Below are positions 6,534-8,839 of a stretch of DNA of 8,839 nt, in pieces; position 1 is the stretch's first letter; each line of letters opens with the position of its first letter. Both the position numbers and the translations under genes were made by a program. The notes under the pieces are model-generated. The model ran no database searches and had not been told where the DNA came from. It worked only from the letters and a program-made list of their open reading frames with translations. Source of the stretch: Bacillota bacterium (GTDB lineage: Bacteria > Bacillota > Clostridia > Lachnospirales > Lachnospiraceae); NCBI GenBank assembly GCA_017861355.1, contig JAGFXQ010000125.1:1-8839 (forward strand), given 5' to 3'.

Positions 6534-6625
6534 GATGCAATGCGTAAAGGGCCGAACTATTAAGCTTTTCTTAAGTATGGCGATAAAATTCCTAGGATAT
6601 ACATGAAAGTTATGGAACCTGGAAA

Positions 6626-6654
6626 TTGTAATAAAGAAAAAAAGATGTTATGAT
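6626..6654 (+). promoter_or_regulatory. Candidate sigma-A promoter for the glutaredoxin-ldh-ABC transcript
   Basis: TTGTAA (6626-6631) and TATGAT (6649-6654, 5 of 6 to TATAAT) are separated by an ideal 17 bp, predicting a start near 6661 and a leader of about 93 nt. An 11-bp palindrome, GTTATGATAAC (6647-6657), overlaps the -10 element and could be an operator half-site pair. No match to the Rex consensus, the usual redox regulator of ldh, was seen. Confidence 0.5.
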
Positions 6655-6680
6655 AACTATGATAATTAATAATACTAAAA

Positions 6681-6721
6681 TTGGTTAAAGTGTCAAAAGT
6701 ACATTTTTACACTTTAATCAA
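6681..6721 (+). promoter_or_regulatory. 41-bp dyad / leader hairpin upstream of the glutaredoxin-like gene
   Basis: TTGGTTAAAGTGT (6681-6693) pairs with ACACTTTAATCAA (6709-6721): 12 Watson-Crick pairs and one G-U. After one mismatch the stem continues as AAAA with TTTT around a GTACA loop. About 16 of 20 arm positions are symmetric about base 6701. No T run follows, so it is not a normal terminator. It lies between the candidate promoter and the start codon, 32 nt before the ATG. It may be an operator for a dimeric regulator or an mRNA-stabilising leader hairpin. Confidence 0.55.
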
Positions 6722-6753
6722 AATCATAGTAAAGTAGAAAGAGGTTCTAAATT

Positions 6754-7071
6754 ATGAGAATAATCATGTACGGTACTGAAATCTGTCCCGACTGTGTACA
6801 GGCGAAGGGCTTATTGAACGACAGGAAGAACATTGAATTAGACTATAGAAACATTACAGAAAATACGAAAACCCTGAAAGAATTTCTGGCATATCGTGAC
6901 CATGAGGATATGTTTCAACCGGTCAAAGCAGAAGGCAGAATTGGAATTCCGTTCTTTATTCTGGGGGATGGAACGAAGACCTTTGAGATAACGGATTATA
7001 TTGAAGTACAGCAATCCATGACAGAGCAGTCTGCCAATTCCTGTTCTATTGATGGAAAAGGTCATTGTTAA
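6754..7071 (+). CDS. Glutaredoxin-like thiol-disulfide protein
   Basis: A 105-residue thioredoxin-fold protein. Strand one, MRIIMYGTEI, leads straight into the redox motif CPDC (Cys11, Cys14), and the conserved cis-proline block is GIPFFI (Pro66). This is close to a minimal glutaredoxin, although the CPDC motif differs from classical CPYC. An acidic C-terminal extension ends in CSIDGKGHC, adding two cysteines (97 and 105) that could form a second disulfide or bind metal. An AAAGAGG (6738-6744) lies 9 nt upstream of the ATG. It is the first gene of the probable transcript with ldh (47-bp gap, no terminator). It probably reduces protein or low-molecular-weight disulfides in the cytoplasm, but the partner reductase is not in the window. 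Many clostridia lack glutathione, so the true thiol donor is uncertain. Confidence 0.78.
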   Translation: MRIIMYGTEICPDCVQAKGLLNDRKNIELDYRNITENTKTLKEFLAYRDHEDMFQPVKAEGRIGIPFFILGDGTKTFEITDYIEVQQSMTEQSANSCSIDGKGHC

Positions 7072-7118
7072 GCCTCGCAATTATTTGATCAAGCTTTTTA
7101 TATGAAAGGAGATAGAAT

Positions 7119-8066
7119 ATGACAATTAATCGAAGTAAAGTCGTCATCGTAGGAGCCGGATTAGTGGGTTCCTCCACTGCATTTAGTCTAATTACACAGG
7201 GTATCTGCGATGAAGTTATGATTATCGATATTAATAAAAATAAAGCACGTGGTGAGGTTATGGATCTGTGCCATTGTGTGGAATATTTGAATCGGAATGT
7301 TAAAGTATCGGAGGGTGAATACAGTGATTGCGCCGATGCGGATATCGTGGTGATCACCGCCGGAGCACCACCAAAGCCTGGTCAGACGAGACTGGATACC
7401 TTAGAATTATCAGCGAATATTGCAAAAGCAATTGTTGAACCGATTATGGCCACTGGATTTCGTGGCCACTTTATTGTGGTATCGAATCCGGTAGATATTA
7501 TCGCTTATTATGTGTATAAATTATCCGGATTACCTAAAAATCAGGTAATCGGTACCGGAACGGCTATGGATTCTGCAAGATTGAAGCATTTCATCGGTGA
7601 GCTGATTGGTGTGGATCCCAGAAGTGTTCAAGGATATACGATGGGTGAACACGGAGACAGCCAAATGTGTCCCTGGTCCCATGTTACAGTCGGAGGCAAA
7701 CGATTTACGGATATCATTGCGGATAACGAGGAATATAAGAATGTTGATCTGGATGAGATCGTAAAGCGCGTGACAAGAGTAGGTTTTGATATTCTTGAGG
7801 TCAAGGGTACGACCTGCTATGGCATAGCAACAGCAGTGGTTGGAATAATTAAGGCAGTGATGAATGATGAGAATAAAATCATCCCGGTATCCACCCTACT
7901 GGAGGGCGAATTCGGAGAAGCCGATGTATTCTGTGGAGTTCCGGTAATACTGAATCGCAGTGGTGTACAGGATGTGGTCGAAGTACATCTGACTCCGGAG
8001 GAGCTTGTCAGATTCAAACATTCCGTTGAAGTGATCCGTGATTATTCACAGAGGTTAAAATTTTAG
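7119..8066 (+). CDS. ldh: L-lactate dehydrogenase (NAD-dependent, LDH/MDH family)
   Basis: Cytoplasmic enzyme that reduces pyruvate to L-lactate with NADH, regenerating NAD in fermentation. 315 residues, the usual length. Visible: Rossmann GAGLVG (12-17) with NAD-ribose Asp37; mobile loop PPKPGQTRLD with catalytic Arg91; SNPVDI (122-127); DSAR with Asp151 and substrate-carboxylate Arg154; MGEHGDS with catalytic His178; and GTTCYGIA (230-237). The specificity position 102 (Gln in classical LDH, Arg in MDH) aligns to Pro85, so it is not a malate enzyme by that residue. Related 2-hydroxyacid dehydrogenases such as hydroxyisocaproate dehydrogenase remain possible. Positions 173 and 188, which bind fructose-1,6-bisphosphate in allosteric LDHs, read Lys156 and Gln171. 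AAAGGAG (7105-7111) is 7 nt before the ATG. The ABC ATPase gene begins 18 bp after the stop. Confidence 0.9.
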   Translation: MTINRSKVVIVGAGLVGSSTAFSLITQGICDEVMIIDINKNKARGEVMDLCHCVEYLNRNVKVSEGEYSDCADADIVVITAGAPPKPGQTRLDTLELSANIAKAIVEPIMATGFRGHFIVVSNPVDIIAYYVYKLSGLPKNQVIGTGTAMDSARLKHFIGELIGVDPRSVQGYTMGEHGDSQMCPWSHVTVGGKRFTDIIADNEEYKNVDLDEIVKRVTRVGFDILEVKGTTCYGIATAVVGIIKAVMNDENKIIPVSTLLEGEFGEADVFCGVPVILNRSGVQDVVEVHLTPEELVRFKHSVEVIRDYSQRLKF

Positions 8067-8084
8067 CTAGAAGGAGCCTTTGAC

Positions 8085-8822
8085 ATGAAGAAGGACTTTA
8101 TTATACTGGATCATGTATCTTATTCTTATGGAGGGCAGGATGTGCTGAAGGATATTCATCTGACTCTGGAGAAGGGGGGATCCTATGCGCTGATTGGAAG
8201 ATCCGGCTCAGGGAAGACGACACTTCTGAATCTGATCGCAGGCTTTCGAAAGCCGGAACGTGGATCAATCACGATTGAAGGTCTAATACTTAATAAGCCT
8301 CGCAAAGAGACCGCATTCCTGTTCCAGGAACTTGGCCTGTTCCCATGGCAGACAGTGAGCGAGGCGGTCTCCATGCCCCTGAAGCTAAGAGGAAGCAGGC
8401 AGGAGAAGGATCCGAAGATTCATGAATTGCTAAGGCAGATGGGACTGATCAGTCATATGGATAAATATCCACAGGAGCTGAGTGGCGGAGAACGACAGAG
8501 GGTGGCACTTGCCAGAACTCTGATCGGGGAACCGGATCTGCTACTAATGGACGAACCTACTTCCGCCTTGGATGCGATGACGAAGGAGGAACTTCAAACT
8601 TTGATCCTAGAAGAACGGTGTTCCGGAAATGCAACATTGCTATTCGTTACTCATGACATCGAAGAGGCTATGATCTTGGGACAGAAGCTTCTGATCCTGA
8701 CCGAAGAAGGTACGGTGACAACGAGGGACAACCCTTATTATGGTTTGGAGCATGCCAAGGAGCAGTTGGGATTCTATGAGGAATGTATCAAGCTTCGAAG
8801 ATTACTGAAGCTGGATGTCTGA
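8085..8822 (+). CDS. ABC transporter ATP-binding protein, nitrate/sulfonate/taurine (SsuB/TauB)-type
   Basis: Cytoplasmic ATPase subunit of an importer, 245 residues. Motifs are complete and in order: Walker A GRSGSGKTT (38-46), Q-loop LFQELGLFPWQTV (79-91, Gln81), signature LSGGERQRVALA (132-143), Walker B LLLMDEP (152-158, Glu157), D-loop SALD (160-163), and switch His190 in VTHDIEEA. The FPWQTV sequence after the Q-loop and the compact length are typical of ATPases for sulfonate, taurine, nitrate or pyrimidine-precursor (thiamine) uptake; the substrate cannot be read from this subunit. AAGGAG (8071-8076) is 8 nt before the ATG. It shares the transcript with ldh. Its stop overlaps the ribosome binding site of the next gene, which is probably the permease or binding protein. 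Confidence 0.9.
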   Translation: MKKDFIILDHVSYSYGGQDVLKDIHLTLEKGGSYALIGRSGSGKTTLLNLIAGFRKPERGSITIEGLILNKPRKETAFLFQELGLFPWQTVSEAVSMPLKLRGSRQEKDPKIHELLRQMGLISHMDKYPQELSGGERQRVALARTLIGEPDLLLMDEPTSALDAMTKEELQTLILEERCSGNATLLFVTHDIEEAMILGQKLLILTEEGTVTTRDNPYYGLEHAKEQLGFYEECIKLRRLLKLDV

Positions 8823-8834
8823 GGTGAGTAGAAG

Positions 8835-8839
8835 ATGAA
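8835..8839 (+). CDS. Probable start of the next gene (cut by window edge)
   Basis: GAGGTGAG at 8821-8828 overlaps the ABC ATPase stop codon and lies 6 nt before an ATG at 8835. Only the first two codons' worth of bases are in the window. From context it is likely the partner permease or the substrate-binding protein, but no sequence supports a product. A GTG at 8825 is ruled out because it meets a stop after four codons. Confidence 0.4.

Noticed and set aside
6560..6574. TTAAG...CTTAA small hairpin
   Set aside because: Five AT-rich pairs are expected by chance in such DNA and no T run follows.
6532..6606. 24-codon ORF in the nagZ/glutaredoxin spacer
   Set aside because: There is no Shine-Dalgarno, it is very short and its composition is not protein-like.
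6626..6753. Rex operator upstream of the ldh transcript
   Set aside because: No TTGTTAA-type inverted repeat with the right spacing was found; the dyad at 6681-6721 does not fit that consensus.
7119..8066. Malate dehydrogenase as the product
   Set aside because: The specificity position is Pro rather than Arg and the mobile loop is of LDH type.

Overview
The window looks like chromosomal DNA from a low-to-moderate GC Firmicute. The best fit is a Lachnospiraceae/Clostridium-type anaerobe. The reasons are purine-rich AGGAGG/AAAGGAG ribosome binding sites, AT-rich intergenic spacers, strong hairpin terminators, and a gene set of UMF1-type MFS carrier, lipoprotein GH3 hexosaminidase, NAD-dependent L-lactate dehydrogenase and sulfonate/nitrate-type ABC ATPase. 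This placement comes from reading the sequence; no search was run. No rRNA, tRNA, CRISPR, insertion sequence or phage module was found.

Layout: (1) 1-2516, plus strand. The 3' part of an MFS transporter is followed 19 bp later by a type I phosphodiesterase/nucleotide pyrophosphatase-like enzyme, probably one operon, closed by a perfect 15-bp hairpin terminator. (2) 2600-3964, minus strand. A soluble-type glucose/sorbosone dehydrogenase-like beta-propeller protein with a TTG start converges on that terminator. (3) 3965-4152 is a divergent spacer. It holds a candidate plus-strand promoter and, on the minus strand, a 51-codon open stretch that looks coding but has no convincing start. (4) 4153-5032, plus strand. 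A small S-component-like membrane protein is followed by a 103-residue holin-like membrane protein. The ribosome binding site of the second gene lies inside a potential mRNA stem, and its stop codon lies inside its own terminator. (5) 5139-6380, minus strand. A lipoprotein beta-N-acetylhexosaminidase (NagZ family, GH3) with a Thr-Pro linker. (6) 6381-6753 is a 373-bp divergent spacer with a 16-bp tandem repeat, a looser 30-bp repeat, a good sigma-A-type promoter and a 41-bp dyad. (7) 6754-8839, plus strand. A glutaredoxin-like protein, L-lactate dehydrogenase and ABC ATPase lie in close succession with no terminator between them, followed by the start of a further gene at the window edge.

How the genes relate: the lactate dehydrogenase recycles NADH in fermentation, and its redox neighbour is a glutaredoxin-like thiol protein on the same probable transcript. 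The ABC ATPase presumably pairs with a permease and binding protein beyond the right edge. NagZ trims muropeptide or chitin-type sugars at the outer face of the membrane. The window is mostly ordinary metabolic and transport content. The most interesting signals are regulatory (the sequestered ribosome binding site at 4674-4720, the dyad at 6681-6721, the repeats upstream of nagZ), the loss of both canonical fructose-1,6-bisphosphate-binding residues in the lactate dehydrogenase, and the orphan coding-like stretch at 3982-4134. I do not see clear evidence of a new multi-gene system.
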